Source of the DNA: an uncultured Oscillospiraceae bacterium
GTDB lineage: Bacteria; Bacillota; Clostridia; Oscillospirales; Oscillospiraceae
NCBI GenBank assembly: GCA_905234855.1
Contig: CAJOIU010000005.1
Span: forward strand, 1 to 64,000
Reading direction: 5' to 3'
Length of the DNA stretch: 64,000 bases
Shown: positions 8,346 through 18,193 of the stretch, in pieces
How the letters are laid out: every line of letters starts with the position of its first letter
How positions within the stretch are numbered: the first letter of the stretch is position 1
The notes under the pieces: model-generated
The model's database searches: none
Told to the model about the DNA's origin: nothing
What the model saw: the letters and a program-made list of their open reading frames with translations, nothing else
Position numbers and translations under genes: made by a program

Positions 8346-9650
8346 ATGCGAATGACCGACCTCATAGAAAAAAAGCGGGACGGCGGCGAGCTGACAACCG
8401 CGGAGATCCGCTGGATGATCGAGGGGTATACGAAGGGCGATATCCCGGATTATCAGATGAGCGCCATGTGCATGGCGATCTATTTCCGAGACATGACGGA
8501 GCGGGAGACATATGATCTTACGATGGCGATGCTCGATTCCGGGGATCGCATCGACCTCTCCGGCGTGGAGGGCGTGAAGGCCGATAAGCATTCCACCGGC
8601 GGCGTGGGGGATAAAACGAGCCTCCTGCTCTGCCCGATGCTGGCGGCCTGCGGCGTAAAGATGGCAAAGCTCTCCGGCCGCGGGCTTGGTCATACCGGCG
8701 GCACCATCGACAAGCTGGAGAGCTTTGCCGGTTTTTCAACCTCCATGAGCATGGAGACCTTCCTGCGCAGCGTGAATGAAAACGGCTTTGCCATTGCCGG
8801 GCAGACGGGACAGCTCGTTCCGGCGGATAAAAAGCTCTATGCCCTGCGGGACGTGACGGGAACGGTGCCCTCTATGCCGCTCATCGTGGGCAGCATCCTG
8901 TCAAAAAAGTTCGCGGCGGGCGCCGATATCATCGTGCTGGACGTGAAGTGCGGCTCCGGCGCCTTTATGCAGACGGAGGAGGATGCTTTCGGGCTGGCGC
9001 GGCTTCTGGTGGAGGTTGGCCGCCATGCGGGGAAGAAGGTCGTTGCCGTGGTGACTGATATGGATGAGCCGCTGGGCAACGCAGTCGGAAACGCCTTGGA
9101 GGTCAAAGAGGCGCTGGCGGCGCTGAAGGGCGAATATGCCGGGGATCTTTTGGAGCTTTGCATGACGCTGGGCGGCGAGATCCTCCTCAGCGGCGGGATC
9201 GCCCCCGACGAGGCGTCCGCACGCGCCATGCTGCAGGAGGCGATCGACAGCGGCGCGGCGCTTTCGCGGTTTGAGCGATTTGTCGCCGCGCAGGGCGGCG
9301 ATCCCGCCGCGGTGCGGGATACCTCGCTGCTGCCGCGGGCGCCGGTGGTCATTGAGGCGTCGTCCCGTCGGGCGGGCTATGTCCGGCATATCGATGCCCA
9401 CGGCGTCGGGATCGTGAGTATGCATCTTGGCGGCGGACGCGCCACCAAGGAGGATGACATCGACCTTTCGGTGGGCGTCGTTCTGAAGAAAAAAGTGGGA
9501 GATCATGTTGCGCTGGGGGAGAGCCTCGGCACGATCCATGCCGCCTCGGAGGAGGCGGCGGGCGAGGCCGTGATGCTCCTGCGGGGCTGCTTCGAGCTGA
9601 CGGAGGAGCCGGTACACAGGGCGCCGTTTATTAAGGGCGTCGTTCGATGA
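8346..9650 (+). CDS. pdp: Pyrimidine-nucleoside (thymidine) phosphorylase
   Basis: 434 aa; DKHSTGGVGDKTSLLLCPMLAACGVKMAKLSGRGLGHTGGTIDKLES signature. Confidence 0.96.
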   Translation: MRMTDLIEKKRDGGELTTAEIRWMIEGYTKGDIPDYQMSAMCMAIYFRDMTERETYDLTMAMLDSGDRIDLSGVEGVKADKHSTGGVGDKTSLLLCPMLAACGVKMAKLSGRGLGHTGGTIDKLESFAGFSTSMSMETFLRSVNENGFAIAGQTGQLVPADKKLYALRDVTGTVPSMPLIVGSILSKKFAAGADIIVLDVKCGSGAFMQTEEDAFGLARLLVEVGRHAGKKVVAVVTDMDEPLGNAVGNALEVKEALAALKGEYAGDLLELCMTLGGEILLSGGIAPDEASARAMLQEAIDSGAALSRFERFVAAQGGDPAAVRDTSLLPRAPVVIEASSRRAGYVRHIDAHGVGIVSMHLGGGRATKEDDIDLSVGVVLKKKVGDHVALGESLGTIHAASEEAAGEAVMLLRGCFELTEEPVHRAPFIKGVVR

Positions 9651-9666
9651 GAGGAAGGAATCACAA

Positions 9667-10578
9667 ATGAAGCTATTGATCACGGATATATGCGAGCTTT
9701 CCCCGGAGGAACGAGCATGGCTGGAGGCGCGCGGACTGGAGGTCATCGAGTGCGAGGATGAAGCGCCGTATCCCGGCGATCCCTCGGAGATCGATATCGT
9801 CGCGTGCAAGATGCTTTTCAGCTATACGCCCATCGAGAGATTTACGTCGCTCAAATACATACAGCTCTTCATGGCGGGCTTCGAGCATATCCCCATGGAT
9901 TACATTGCGTCCCACGGCATCGAGTTCCATAACGCCCGGGACGTCTACAGCATCCCCATCGCGGAGTTCGGTATTGGCGGCGTGCTGACGCTGTATAAGG
10001 ATTTTCGCCGGTTCGACCGCCAGCAGCGTGGCCGTGTTTGGGAATACGAGCGGCATCTGCGGGAACTGACGCGGAAGACGGTGCTGATCGTCGGCGCGGG
10101 GAGCATCGGCACGGAGTTTGCCAAGCGGTTCCAAGCCTTCGGCTGCCGCGTGATCGGGCTTGCGCGCAGCGCGGGCGAGCGCCCGTATTATGATGAAGTC
10201 CGCTCAATGGACAAGCTGGACGACTCGTTGCCGGAATCGGATATCATCGTGATGTGCCTGCCGAATAACGCCGAGACGCGCCATATCATGGGGAAAGAGC
10301 AGTTTGCGGAGGTGAAGCCGGGGGCGGTTTTTGTGAATATCGCCCGGGGCGCGCTGGTGGATGAACCGGCGCTGACGGAGGCGCTTGCGGACGGACGGCT
10401 CTCCGGCGCGGTGCTGGATGTTTTCGAGACGGAGCCGCTGCCGCAGGACAGCCCGCTGTGGGCCATGGATAACGTCATCGCCGCGCCGCATACGAGTTTT
10501 GGCGCGGAATATAATCAAGACCGTCTGTTTGAGGTCATGAACCGGAATCTGGAGGCCTCCGCGCTTCTGGCGGAATAA
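9667..10578 (+). CDS. D-2-hydroxyacid dehydrogenase family protein
   Basis: VLIVGAGSIGTEFAKRFQAFGCRVIG NAD-binding; ALTEALADGRLSGAVLDVFETEPLPQDSPLW. Confidence 0.93.
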   Translation: MKLLITDICELSPEERAWLEARGLEVIECEDEAPYPGDPSEIDIVACKMLFSYTPIERFTSLKYIQLFMAGFEHIPMDYIASHGIEFHNARDVYSIPIAEFGIGGVLTLYKDFRRFDRQQRGRVWEYERHLRELTRKTVLIVGAGSIGTEFAKRFQAFGCRVIGLARSAGERPYYDEVRSMDKLDDSLPESDIIVMCLPNNAETRHIMGKEQFAEVKPGAVFVNIARGALVDEPALTEALADGRLSGAVLDVFETEPLPQDSPLWAMDNVIAAPHTSFGAEYNQDRLFEVMNRNLEASALLAE

Positions 10579-10607
10579 AACGGCGTCGGGAGAAAGGGAG
10601 AGATCGG

Positions 10608-11636
10608 ATGCTGAAACGGAATCGCGCCATGGAGCTGTATCGCTTTGCGGCGGCGGTCATGATCCTGTGTTATCATTGCTATTGGTTCGCCTTCCGGGAC
10701 GAGGGGACGCAGTTCGTGGGCTTTTACCTGTTTGTGGAGCTGTTTTATATCCTCAGTGGTTTTCTGATGATGGCGTCCCTCCGCCGGAATGTGACGCCGG
10801 AGCAGCGGCTTGATCCGGCGGGAACGACCATATCCTATATCCGCGGGCGGCTTCGCAGGCTCTATCCGCATCATTTGCTGTCATGGGTGCTGGTGGCGGC
10901 GATCCAGTATTTCCTTCTCCGCGACCTCTTTCCCATCGAGATCTTCCAGATCGGCTGGCCGGAGCTTCTGCTGGTGAATATTTTCGGGTTCGTACGCGGG
11001 CAGTATATCAATATCGTATGCTGGTATCTGAGTGCGCTGCTGTTTGCGTCGCTCGTGGTGTATTATCTTCTCCTGCGCGATGAGGACGGTTTTATCAAGA
11101 TCATTGCGCCGATCGTGATCGTGGTCTGTTACGGCACGCTGTTCGACCGAAAGGAATGTCTGGCCGTTACCATTATTTTCGCCCAATACTCGGCGCATAT
11201 GGGTTTTATGCGGGCGCTGGCGGATATCACGGTGGGCTGCGTGGCTTTCCGGGCCTATGAATGGCTCCGGGATACGGAGGTGCCGGGGGAGGGCGTGCTT
11301 GCGACGGTTTTGGAGGGTGCGGTGTTTCTGGCCTCGGCGCTGTGGATGTACGGCAACAGCGGGAAATACGACTTTCTGTTTGTGCCGCTGTTTTTCGCCT
11401 TCGTCATCAGCGTTTTCCGAGGCAGAAGCCTGTTTACGAGGCTGTTCGACAATCCCGTGTCCGATTGGCTCGGTAAGCACAGCTACGCCTTCTTTCTCAA
11501 TAATGTCGTGGTGATCTATCCGTATATGCATTTTTTCCCGGACAGCGGCATCCTGCGGATGTGCGCGGTCTGCATCCCTGCCTGCCTTCTTGTTTCCGTT
11601 TTCACCGACGGTCTGCTGCGCAGGCTTGCCCGATAG
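10608..11636 (+). CDS. Acyltransferase family 3 (multi-TM)
   Basis: RNRAMELYRFAAAVMILCYH...FFILSGFLM-like...RLRRLYPHHLLSW, multiple TM segments. Confidence 0.88.
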   Translation: MLKRNRAMELYRFAAAVMILCYHCYWFAFRDEGTQFVGFYLFVELFYILSGFLMMASLRRNVTPEQRLDPAGTTISYIRGRLRRLYPHHLLSWVLVAAIQYFLLRDLFPIEIFQIGWPELLLVNIFGFVRGQYINIVCWYLSALLFASLVVYYLLLRDEDGFIKIIAPIVIVVCYGTLFDRKECLAVTIIFAQYSAHMGFMRALADITVGCVAFRAYEWLRDTEVPGEGVLATVLEGAVFLASALWMYGNSGKYDFLFVPLFFAFVISVFRGRSLFTRLFDNPVSDWLGKHSYAFFLNNVVVIYPYMHFFPDSGILRMCAVCIPACLLVSVFTDGLLRRLAR

Positions 11637-11639
11637 AAA

Positions 11640-11668
11640 AAGCCGCCGGAAAATCCGGCGGCGGATTG
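11640..11668. terminator. Bidirectional terminator between convergent genes
   Basis: GCCGCCGG-AAAAT-CCGGCGGC with T-rich flanks on both strands. Confidence 0.8.
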
Positions 11669-11670
11669 TT

Positions 11671-11700
11671 TTGACACGGGATATCGGCCTATGCTATAAT
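11671..11700 (+). promoter_or_regulatory. Exact-consensus SigA promoter TTGACA-N18-TATAAT pointing antisense into the SDR gene
   Basis: TTGACA 11671-11676, TATAAT 11695-11700; next annotated feature downstream is the reverse-strand SDR gene. Confidence 0.65.
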
Positions 11701-11707
11701 ACAGCAT

Positions 11708-12430
11708 TCAGAGGCCGAAGCCTCCGTCGCAGCCGACGATCTGACCGGTGATGAACGATGCGCTGTCCGAGGCAAGATAGGCAATGAGCCCGGCCACGTC
11801 TTCGGGCGTGCCGAGGCGGCCGAGGGGCGTATCCTCTGCCAGAGCGTACTTGTCCTCCGGGCTGAACTGCGCGAGCATGTCAGTCTCGATGACCCCGGGC
11901 GCTACGCAGTTGACCCGGATACCGGAAGGACCGAGCTCCTTGGCCAGCGCCTTCGTGAGACCGATCAGCGCGGCTTTTGAGGCGGAATACGCGGCCTCAC
12001 AGGATGCGCCGTAAACACCCCAGACAGAGGAAATCAGCACGATGCAGCCTGCCTTGCGTCGCACCATATCCGGGATCGCCTCCCGGCAGCAGCGATATGC
12101 GCCGTCGGTGTTGGCGGCGAACACGCGCCGCCAGGCGGCCTCGTCCGTGTCGGTGAGAAGGCCGTATTCGGAAACGCCCGCGCAGCAGACAAGAAGGCCG
12201 ACGGAGCCGATCTCGCGGAACATGGCTTCCACCTGCGCGGGATCGGAGACGTCCGCGCGGACGGCGCGGGCATGCAGCTCCTTCGCCAGAGCCAAGGCGG
12301 CGGCTTCGGAGGAATTATAATGGATGACCACGTCCCAGCCGTCGGCGGCGAGCCGCCGGGCGGCAGCGGCGCCGATGCCGCGGGATGAACCTGTGATCAA
12401 AGCGGTTTTATTGATGGACATGAATATCAC
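11708..12430 (-). CDS. SDR family oxidoreductase (FabG/YmfI-like)
   Basis: [60 protein letters not shown]. Confidence 0.92.
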   Translation of the reverse strand: MIFMSINKTALITGSSRGIGAAAARRLAADGWDVVIHYNSSEAAALALAKELHARAVRADVSDPAQVEAMFREIGSVGLLVCCAGVSEYGLLTDTDEAAWRRVFAANTDGAYRCCREAIPDMVRRKAGCIVLISSVWGVYGASCEAAYSASKAALIGLTKALAKELGPSGIRVNCVAPGVIETDMLAQFSPEDKYALAEDTPLGRLGTPEDVAGLIAYLASDSASFITGQIVGCDGGFGL

Positions 12431-12477
12431 TCCCGCGCCTATGTTATCACATTTGCGCAGGGAAAGGTAGGCATAAA

Positions 12478-13599
12478 ATGGATTTTGAAAAAGAAAACGG
12501 TGAGCTGGACTGGCTCAAGGAACCGACGCCGCAGAAAAAGGACTTCGACTTTGCGGCTTTTCTCGGCCCGGATGATCTCGACGACCTCATCACGGACGTG
12601 ACGGACGGCGCGGACTTAAAACGGGAGGATGCTTTTGCGGAGTATCAGCCCGCGTATACGGTTCGCAGACGAACCGGGGACGGCGAGCGTGGACGGCATG
12701 AAGCGCCGGAGCCGATGGACTTTCGGCAGGAGAACGCGGAAGAGGAGGAGCCCCCGAAGACCTCGGAGGAGACTGCCTTCGATCCGACTGATCCGCGTTA
12801 CGCAGCGCCGGAACGGCCGCATATCGTCGTGGCGGAGCCGCGGCAGCGGGTGTATGTCACGCCCCCCGGCCGGGAGGAAGAGGAGTTTTCGCCTCCGCCC
12901 CCGGAGACGACCGGCGGTATGGGCGAGGGACTCAAATGGGTGATCGCGGCGCTCATAGCGCTGGCGGTGATCGGCGCGGTGCTGCTGGCGATCCTCGGCA
13001 GTCATCGCGGAGGAACGCCCGAGGCGACACCGTCACCCACGGAGGATCGGATCATCCGCATGACGGAATCTCCTGCGCCGACGCCCACATCCGTGCCGAC
13101 AGAAGCGGCGGCGAACACCCCGGAGCCCACCTCTACCCCGGAACCGACGGAGCCTCCCACTACGGTCTATACCGTAACGGTGACGGCCGGCGCGGGCGGA
13201 AGCATCAGCCCCAGCGGCACCGTATCGGTGGAAGAGGGCGGCAGCGTCACCTTCACGGTGAAAGCAGAGGAGGGCTTTGATATCGCGCAGGTGCTGGTGG
13301 ACGGGGAAGAGCAGCAGATCGGCGATACCTATACCTTCACCAGCGTTTCGAGAGATCATACGATCTATGCCGTTTTCCGCAATGCGGTGACGCCCACGCC
13401 CGAACCCACGGAGGAGCCCACGCCCACCCCGGAGCCTACGGCTGAGCCGACGCCCACGCCGACTGTGCTGCCGGAGCCGGAAGTCGAACCCGAGCCGGAA
13501 CCAGAGCCGGAGCTTGAACCCGATCCCGAGCCGGTGCAGGAGCCGGAAGCCGAGCCGGAGCAATCGGACGCCACCTATGATAACGACGTCGGCGGCTGA
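12478..13599 (+). CDS. Single-TM protein with Pro/Thr/Glu-rich extracellular repeats and an InlB-type B-repeat-like module
   Basis: Cytoplasmic charged N-terminus, [30 protein letters not shown] linkers, [49 protein letters not shown]. Confidence 0.75.
   Translation: MDFEKENGELDWLKEPTPQKKDFDFAAFLGPDDLDDLITDVTDGADLKREDAFAEYQPAYTVRRRTGDGERGRHEAPEPMDFRQENAEEEEPPKTSEETAFDPTDPRYAAPERPHIVVAEPRQRVYVTPPGREEEEFSPPPPETTGGMGEGLKWVIAALIALAVIGAVLLAILGSHRGGTPEATPSPTEDRIIRMTESPAPTPTSVPTEAAANTPEPTSTPEPTEPPTTVYTVTVTAGAGGSISPSGTVSVEEGGSVTFTVKAEEGFDIAQVLVDGEEQQIGDTYTFTSVSRDHTIYAVFRNAVTPTPEPTEEPTPTPEPTAEPTPTPTVLPEPEVEPEPEPEPELEPDPEPVQEPEAEPEQSDATYDNDVGG
13390..13566 (+). repeat. Low-complexity tandem repeat coding (TPEPT)n and (EPEPE)n
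   Basis: Iterated ccggagccg/acgcccacg units in the C-terminus of the preceding ORF. Confidence 0.8.
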
Positions 13600-13656
13600 G
13601 CCGACAAAAATGTCCCGCAGTCCGTTTCGGGCTGCGGGACGAGTTTATGCTGTCGT

Positions 13657-14571
13657 TTATTTCTTGGGAACGGGCGCCGGTTTTTCGGGATCGATCACGA
13701 CTTCCTTGAAGGCTGTGGCAAGTCCTGCAAGCCCTTGGATCTCGGAGGGGATGATGATCTTGGTGGCCTTGCCGTTCGCGGCGGCGGAGAAGGCCTCCAG
13801 CGCCTTGAGCTGCACAACGGGATCGGAGGGAGCCGCGTCGTTGAGGAGCTTGATACCCTCGGCCGTGGCTTGGTTGATGGCGAGGATGGCCTGCGCCTTG
13901 CCTTCGGCTTCGAGGATCTCCGCCTGCTTCTTCGCGTCGGCGCGGAGGATGGCAGATTCCTTTTCGCCCTCGGCCTCCAAGATCGCGGAGCGCTTCTCGC
14001 CCTCGGCGCGGAGGATGGCCTCGCGGCGTTCGCGCTCGGCCTTCATCTGCTTCTCCATGGCGTTCTGGATCTCCTTGGGCGGCATGATGTTTTTGAGTTC
14101 CACGCGGTTGACCTTGATGCCCCATGGGTCGGTGGCTTCGTCGAGGATCTGCTGCATTTTGGCGTTGATAGTGTCGCGGCTCGTGAGCGATTCGTCGAGC
14201 TCCAGCTCGCCGATGATATTACGAAGCGTGGTGGCGGTGAGGTTTTCGATGGCGATCATCGGGTTTTCCACGCCGTAGGTGTAAAGCTTCGGATCGGTGA
14301 TCTGGTAATAGATGACCGTGTCGATCTGCATGGTGACGTTATCCTTCGTGATAACGGGCTGGGGCGGGAAATCCGCCACCTGCTCCTTGAGGGAGACGAC
14401 CTTTGCGATCCGTTCGATGAAGGGGATCTTGAGGTGCAGACCCACATTCCATGTCGCGCTGTAGGCGCCGAGGCGTTCCACCACGAAAGCTCGCGCCTGC
14501 TGAACGATGCGGATGCTGCGGATCAGAATAACGAGAATCAGAACAAGAACGATGATAAGAGCGTACGGCAT
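13657..14571 (-). CDS. SPFH/Band 7 (stomatin/QmcA-like) protein
   Basis: RAFVVERLGAYSATWNVGLHLKIPFIERIAKVVSLKEQVADFPPQPVITKDNVTMQIDTVIYYQI. Confidence 0.95.
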   Translation of the reverse strand: MPYALIIVLVLILVILIRSIRIVQQARAFVVERLGAYSATWNVGLHLKIPFIERIAKVVSLKEQVADFPPQPVITKDNVTMQIDTVIYYQITDPKLYTYGVENPMIAIENLTATTLRNIIGELELDESLTSRDTINAKMQQILDEATDPWGIKVNRVELKNIMPPKEIQNAMEKQMKAERERREAILRAEGEKRSAILEAEGEKESAILRADAKKQAEILEAEGKAQAILAINQATAEGIKLLNDAAPSDPVVQLKALEAFSAAANGKATKIIIPSEIQGLAGLATAFKEVVIDPEKPAPVPKK

Positions 14572-14589
14572 GATGATTCCTCCCTTGTA

Positions 14590-15042
14590 TTATACAGAAA
14601 GCGTTTGCTTTGCGGGTGCGACGATGAGCTTTACGCCTTGGATGCTCCGCGCGGTGACAAGAGCGCCTTCCTCGATCGGCTCCCCGCTTTCCGATCGCGC
14701 CGACCATGTCTTTCCGCCGACGGAAACGGCGCCCGTAGAGGCGATGTTATCGATCCGCTGAGTGACGCGGCAGGTTTTCCCGATGACCATATCCGCGTTT
14801 GTCGCCTGGCGGCCGCGTGTCACAAGATGCTTCAGCCGCGGATACAGCAGCCAGAAGCACAGGGCGGATACGACCAAAAACACAACGATCTGCAGCCAAA
14901 GCGCTGCCCCCAGCAGGGCGGCTGCCAAGGCCGCAAGCGCGCCGGCCAGAAACCAAACGGATACCATGGCGACGGTGATGAGCTCAACAACGAGAAATCC
15001 GGCGGCGAGGATCAGCCAGATCACGATCGCGCTTATACTCAT
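14590..15042 (-). CDS. NfeD family membrane protein
   Basis: TM N-terminus plus C-terminal OB-fold-like GKTCRVTQRIDNIASTGAVSVGGKTWSARSESGEPIEEGALVTA; paired with SPFH gene. Confidence 0.92.
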   Translation of the reverse strand: MSISAIVIWLILAAGFLVVELITVAMVSVWFLAGALAALAAALLGAALWLQIVVFLVVSALCFWLLYPRLKHLVTRGRQATNADMVIGKTCRVTQRIDNIASTGAVSVGGKTWSARSESGEPIEEGALVTARSIQGVKLIVAPAKQTLSV

Positions 15043-15174
15043 GGAACCACTTCCTTTCTGATAGAATTATAACACAGAAAGGGTCGGTTGCAAAGTGTAA
15101 TTTCTGACTTTGGTCTTTACTTTTCAGCTTTAGTGATGTAAAATGCTCGTGGAACAAATACGGAGGATAAACAT

Positions 15175-15477
15175 ATGAACAAGAGCAACCGCAAGCCCCG
15201 CTTTGAATTGATGTACAAGGCGATCCTGTCCCTGCAGAACGAAGAGGAATGCATGAAATTCTTCGACGATCTCTGCACGGTTTCCGAGCTGCAGGCCATG
15301 GAACAGCGCTTCCATGTGGCGTGGCTTCTGAATCAAGGGATGATCTATAACGACATTCTAGCGACAACCGGCGCTTCCAGCGCAACGATCAGCCGCGTGA
15401 AGCGCAGCTTGGAATACGGCTCGGACGGTTACGAGATCGTTTTCGGCAATCTCATGGAGGAATCGCAGGAGAAGTAA
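15175..15477 (+). CDS. YerC/YecD-type TrpR-superfamily DNA-binding protein
   Basis: LYKAILSLQNEEECMKFFDDLCTVSELQAMEQRFHVAWLL...TGASSATISRVKRSL. Confidence 0.92.
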   Translation: MNKSNRKPRFELMYKAILSLQNEEECMKFFDDLCTVSELQAMEQRFHVAWLLNQGMIYNDILATTGASSATISRVKRSLEYGSDGYEIVFGNLMEESQEK

Positions 15478-15528
15478 AGGCCTCCTGTCCGCCGCTCGAA
15501 AAATCTTTCGATTCATGGATTTTTTTTG

Positions 15529-15557
15529 TTGACAAACGGCTTTGCCTGTTTTATAAT
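15529..15557 (+). promoter_or_regulatory. SigA-type promoter TTGACA-N17-TATAAT for the tRNA cluster
   Basis: TTGACA 15529-15534, TATAAT 15552-15557. Confidence 0.85.
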
Positions 15558-15587
15558 GGCAAAGCCGATTTGAAGAGCGGGTCTCTT

Positions 15588-15650
15588 GGGAGCATAGCTC
15601 AGCTGGTTAGAGCACCTGCCTTACAAGCAGGGGGCCACAGGTTCGCACCA
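15588..15650 (+). pseudogene. tRNA-Val(TAC) with internal deletion of T-loop/T-stem 3' strand and acceptor 3' strand
   Basis: GGGAGCATAGCTCAGCTGGTTAGAGCACCTGCCTTACAAGCAGGGGGCCACAGGTTCG then directly CACCA; no CCTGT or TGCTCCC partner strands. Confidence 0.8.
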
Positions 15651-15655
15651 TTTCT

Positions 15656-15732
15656 GGCCGAGTAGTTCAGTCGGTTAGAACGCCGGCCTGTCACGCCGGA
15701 GGTCGAGGGTTCAAGTCCCTTCTCGGTCGCCA
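15656..15732 (+). tRNA. tRNA-Asp(GTC), CCA encoded
   Basis: Cloverleaf GGCCGAG...CTGTCAC...CTCGGTCGCCA. Confidence 0.95.
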
Positions 15733-15735
15733 TTT

Positions 15736-15811
15736 GCGGGCATAGCTCATCCGGTAGAGCGCCACCTTGCCAAGGTGGAGGTAGCGAGTTCGAGTCTCGT
15801 TGCCCGCTCCA
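15736..15811 (+). tRNA. tRNA-Gly(GCC), CCA encoded
   Basis: GCGGGCA...TTGCCAA...TGCCCGCTCCA cloverleaf. Confidence 0.95.
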
Positions 15812-15825
15812 TTTTCCCCAAGCGT

Positions 15826-15892
<67 letters not shown>

Positions 15893-15899
<7 letters not shown>

Positions 15900-15967
15900 T
15901 AGCCAAGTGGTAAGGCAGGGGACTGCAAATCCCCGATTCCCCGGTCCGAATCCGGGTGGCGCCTCCA
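15893..15967 (+). tRNA. tRNA-Cys(GCA), 5' acceptor end disrupted/overlapping tRNA-Phe
   Basis: CACGCCATAGCCAAGTGGTAAGGCAGGGGACTGCAAATCCCC...TGGCGCCTCCA; positions 1-2 (CA) cannot pair with 71-72 (CC). Confidence 0.7.
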
Positions 15968-15970
15968 TTT

Positions 15971-16046
15971 GCGGGCATAGCTCATCCGGTAGAGCGCCAC
16001 CTTGCCAAGGTGGAGGTAGCGAGTTCGAGTCTCGTTGCCCGCTCCA
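15971..16046 (+). tRNA. tRNA-Gly(GCC), identical copy of 15736-15811
   Basis: Identical 76-nt sequence, CCA encoded. Confidence 0.95.
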
Positions 16047-16050
16047 CATT

Positions 16051-16094
16051 GGTACACAAGCTGTGATACAATAGCTTGTGTACCTTTTTTTTCG
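16051..16094 (+). terminator. Rho-independent terminator of the tRNA cluster
   Basis: GGTACACAAGCT-GTGATACAAT-AGCTTGTGTACC followed by TTTTTTTT. Confidence 0.95.
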
Positions 16095-16206
16095 TAGTCT
16101 GTAAGTCTTTGATCCAAGCCAGACACAGAAGCTGTATAAAGCTTTCGCCTTTCCTCCCTGTGGAAGGGCGTCATGAGAATAATCAGATTCTGAGAGGAAC
16201 GCAGGC

Positions 16207-17469
16207 ATGAACAAGTACAGAGATTTCGATAACTACTTGAAGGAACATCCCACGACCGACGGCTATTTCGGGAAATACGGCGGCAACTATCTGGATGATC
16301 CGGAGCTGATCAAGGCATTCAATGAGTATGCCGAAGCGTACAACACCATTGCGCAGTCTGCGCAATTTATTGCGGAGCTTCGCCGTATCCGCAAGGATTT
16401 TCAGGGGCGTCCTACGCCTGTCTATCATTGCCAGAATCTTTCGAACAAGCTGGGACGTACGCAGATCTATCTGAAGCGTGAGGATCTGAACCACACCGGC
16501 GCGCATAAGCTGAACCACTGCATGGGCGAGGGGCTGCTTGCCAAGTTCATGGGGAAGAAAAAGCTCATTGCGGAAACGGGCGCCGGCCAGCATGGTGTGG
16601 CGCTGGCAACCGCCGCCGCCTACTTCGGCATGGAGTGCGATATCTACATGGGCGAGGTCGATATCGCCAAGCAGGCGCCGAACGTAACGCGCATGAAAAT
16701 GCTTGGCGCAAACGTCATTCCGGTCAGCTTCGGGCTGAGGACGCTGAAGGAGGCGGTGGACGCCGCGTTTATGGCTTATGCCAAGGAGTACAAGGACGCG
16801 ATCTACTGCATCGGTACGGCGGCGGGGCCGCATCCGTTTCCTCTGATGGTGAGGGACTTTCAGTTCTGCATCGGCGAGGAAGCTCGGCAGCAGTTTTTGG
16901 AACAGACGGGTCATCTTCCGGATCAGGTGACGGCCGCTGTGGGCGGAGGCTCGAATTCCATTGGGATGTTTACGCCGTTTCTGGCAGACCCGGTGGAGCT
17001 CGTAGGCGTGGAACCCTTGGGCCGCGGCCCCAAGCTGGGCGACCACGCGGCGTCCATCACATACGGAACCGAAGGCGTAATGCATGGCTTCAACAGCATC
17101 ATGCTTGCCGACGAAAACGGCGATCCTGCCCCGGTCTACTCCAATGCCAGCGGTCTCGACTATCCCGCGGCGGGACCGGAGCACGCCATGCTGCACGACA
17201 TGAACCGGGTTCGTTACACGACCATTGACGACGAAGAGGCCATCGAGGCGCTCTTTCTGCTGTCCCGGCACGAGGGCATCATCCCGGCGATCGAGAGCTC
17301 TCACGCGCTGGCTTACGCAATCAAAGTAGCGCGCAGCGGCATGACGGGATCCATACTCGTCAACCTGTCCGGCCGGGGTGACAAGGATCTGGATTTCGTT
17401 GTAGAGCATTACGGTTATGGCGACAGTTTTCTGAAGAAGATGGAAGAGCGCCGCTTGCAGCAGGGCTGA
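16207..17469 (+). CDS. trpB: Tryptophan synthase beta subunit
   Basis: 420 aa; [46 protein letters not shown]. Confidence 0.97.
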   Translation: MNKYRDFDNYLKEHPTTDGYFGKYGGNYLDDPELIKAFNEYAEAYNTIAQSAQFIAELRRIRKDFQGRPTPVYHCQNLSNKLGRTQIYLKREDLNHTGAHKLNHCMGEGLLAKFMGKKKLIAETGAGQHGVALATAAAYFGMECDIYMGEVDIAKQAPNVTRMKMLGANVIPVSFGLRTLKEAVDAAFMAYAKEYKDAIYCIGTAAGPHPFPLMVRDFQFCIGEEARQQFLEQTGHLPDQVTAAVGGGSNSIGMFTPFLADPVELVGVEPLGRGPKLGDHAASITYGTEGVMHGFNSIMLADENGDPAPVYSNASGLDYPAAGPEHAMLHDMNRVRYTTIDDEEAIEALFLLSRHEGIIPAIESSHALAYAIKVARSGMTGSILVNLSGRGDKDLDFVVEHYGYGDSFLKKMEERRLQQG

Positions 17470-17497
17470 TGGAAGGCCTAGGGAGAAACGCGCCGCA

Positions 17498-17692
17498 GTG
17501 AAAAACAAGTATATAGCGTTTGGTCTGCTTGTGGTTTTGGTTCTGGTATTCTGGAATTTGCTCGGTTTGCTGTATTCATCGGTGATCACCCGCAGCGGAT
17601 ATCGGTTTGGAGCGGGAGCCGATCTGTTCATTCCCCTTGTGGTCGCTGTCGTTATGGGATACTTGCTGTTTTTGAGAAAACGGGAAAAATGA
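17498..17692 (+). CDS. Small membrane protein (GTG start)
   Basis: 64 aa with two hydrophobic segments and basic C-terminus. Confidence 0.6.
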   Translation: MKNKYIAFGLLVVLVLVFWNLLGLLYSSVITRSGYRFGAGADLFIPLVVAVVMGYLLFLRKREK

Positions 17693-17718
17693 CTATGCGG
17701 AAGAGGGGCGTGGCAAAA

Positions 17719-18138
17719 ATGAAAAAGATGCATGTTTTGGCGGTCATCGCTGTTCTGGCGGTGCTGTCGCTGATGCTCACAGCCTGCGGGAGGGCTGAAT
17801 TTGGAGTGATCGCAAACTCCGAGAAGCGGATAACGATCACGGCAGAGAAAGCCGACAAGGATGCTTTCTTCAGCACCGGCTCGCTTGAGGTCGCTGACGG
17901 AGAGCAGATCGTGATCGCGTCCGACCTGACAAAAGGCTCGATCCGGGTGGAGATCATCAAAGCGCCCGAAGAGGAAAGCATTGACGAGCTTCCTGCCATG
18001 GATGGCGAGGCGATCATCACCGCAAACCTCAAAAGCACGGATGGGGCGTCGGGTACGGTGCCTGCGGGACGTTATCAGGTGAGAGCGACCTGCCTTGAGT
18101 CGGCAACCGGTACCGTTCAGATCGAAGTGAAGCCCTGA
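17719..18138 (+). CDS. Putative lipoprotein
   Basis: MKKMHVLAVIAVLAVLSLMLTACGR lipobox; start chosen at internal ATG. Confidence 0.7.
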   Translation: MKKMHVLAVIAVLAVLSLMLTACGRAEFGVIANSEKRITITAEKADKDAFFSTGSLEVADGEQIVIASDLTKGSIRVEIIKAPEEESIDELPAMDGEAIITANLKSTDGASGTVPAGRYQVRATCLESATGTVQIEVKP

Positions 18139-18193
18139 CAGCGTAAAACGAACCCCGCAGCGAGTCCGCTGCGGGGTTCGGTATTGGATGGGA

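Noticed and set aside
13390-13566. Short repeats that could look like CRISPR or VNTR
   Set aside because: They are in-frame codons for TPEPT/EPEPE repeats, not spacer-separated palindromic repeats.
16207-16260. Trp-type attenuator or T-box before trpB
   Set aside because: Region 16095-16206 shows no tandem Trp codons, T-box or terminator/antiterminator pair that I could support.
16183-17733. 516-aa reverse ORF opposite trpB
   Set aside because: Antisense shadow of trpB with no recognisable domain.
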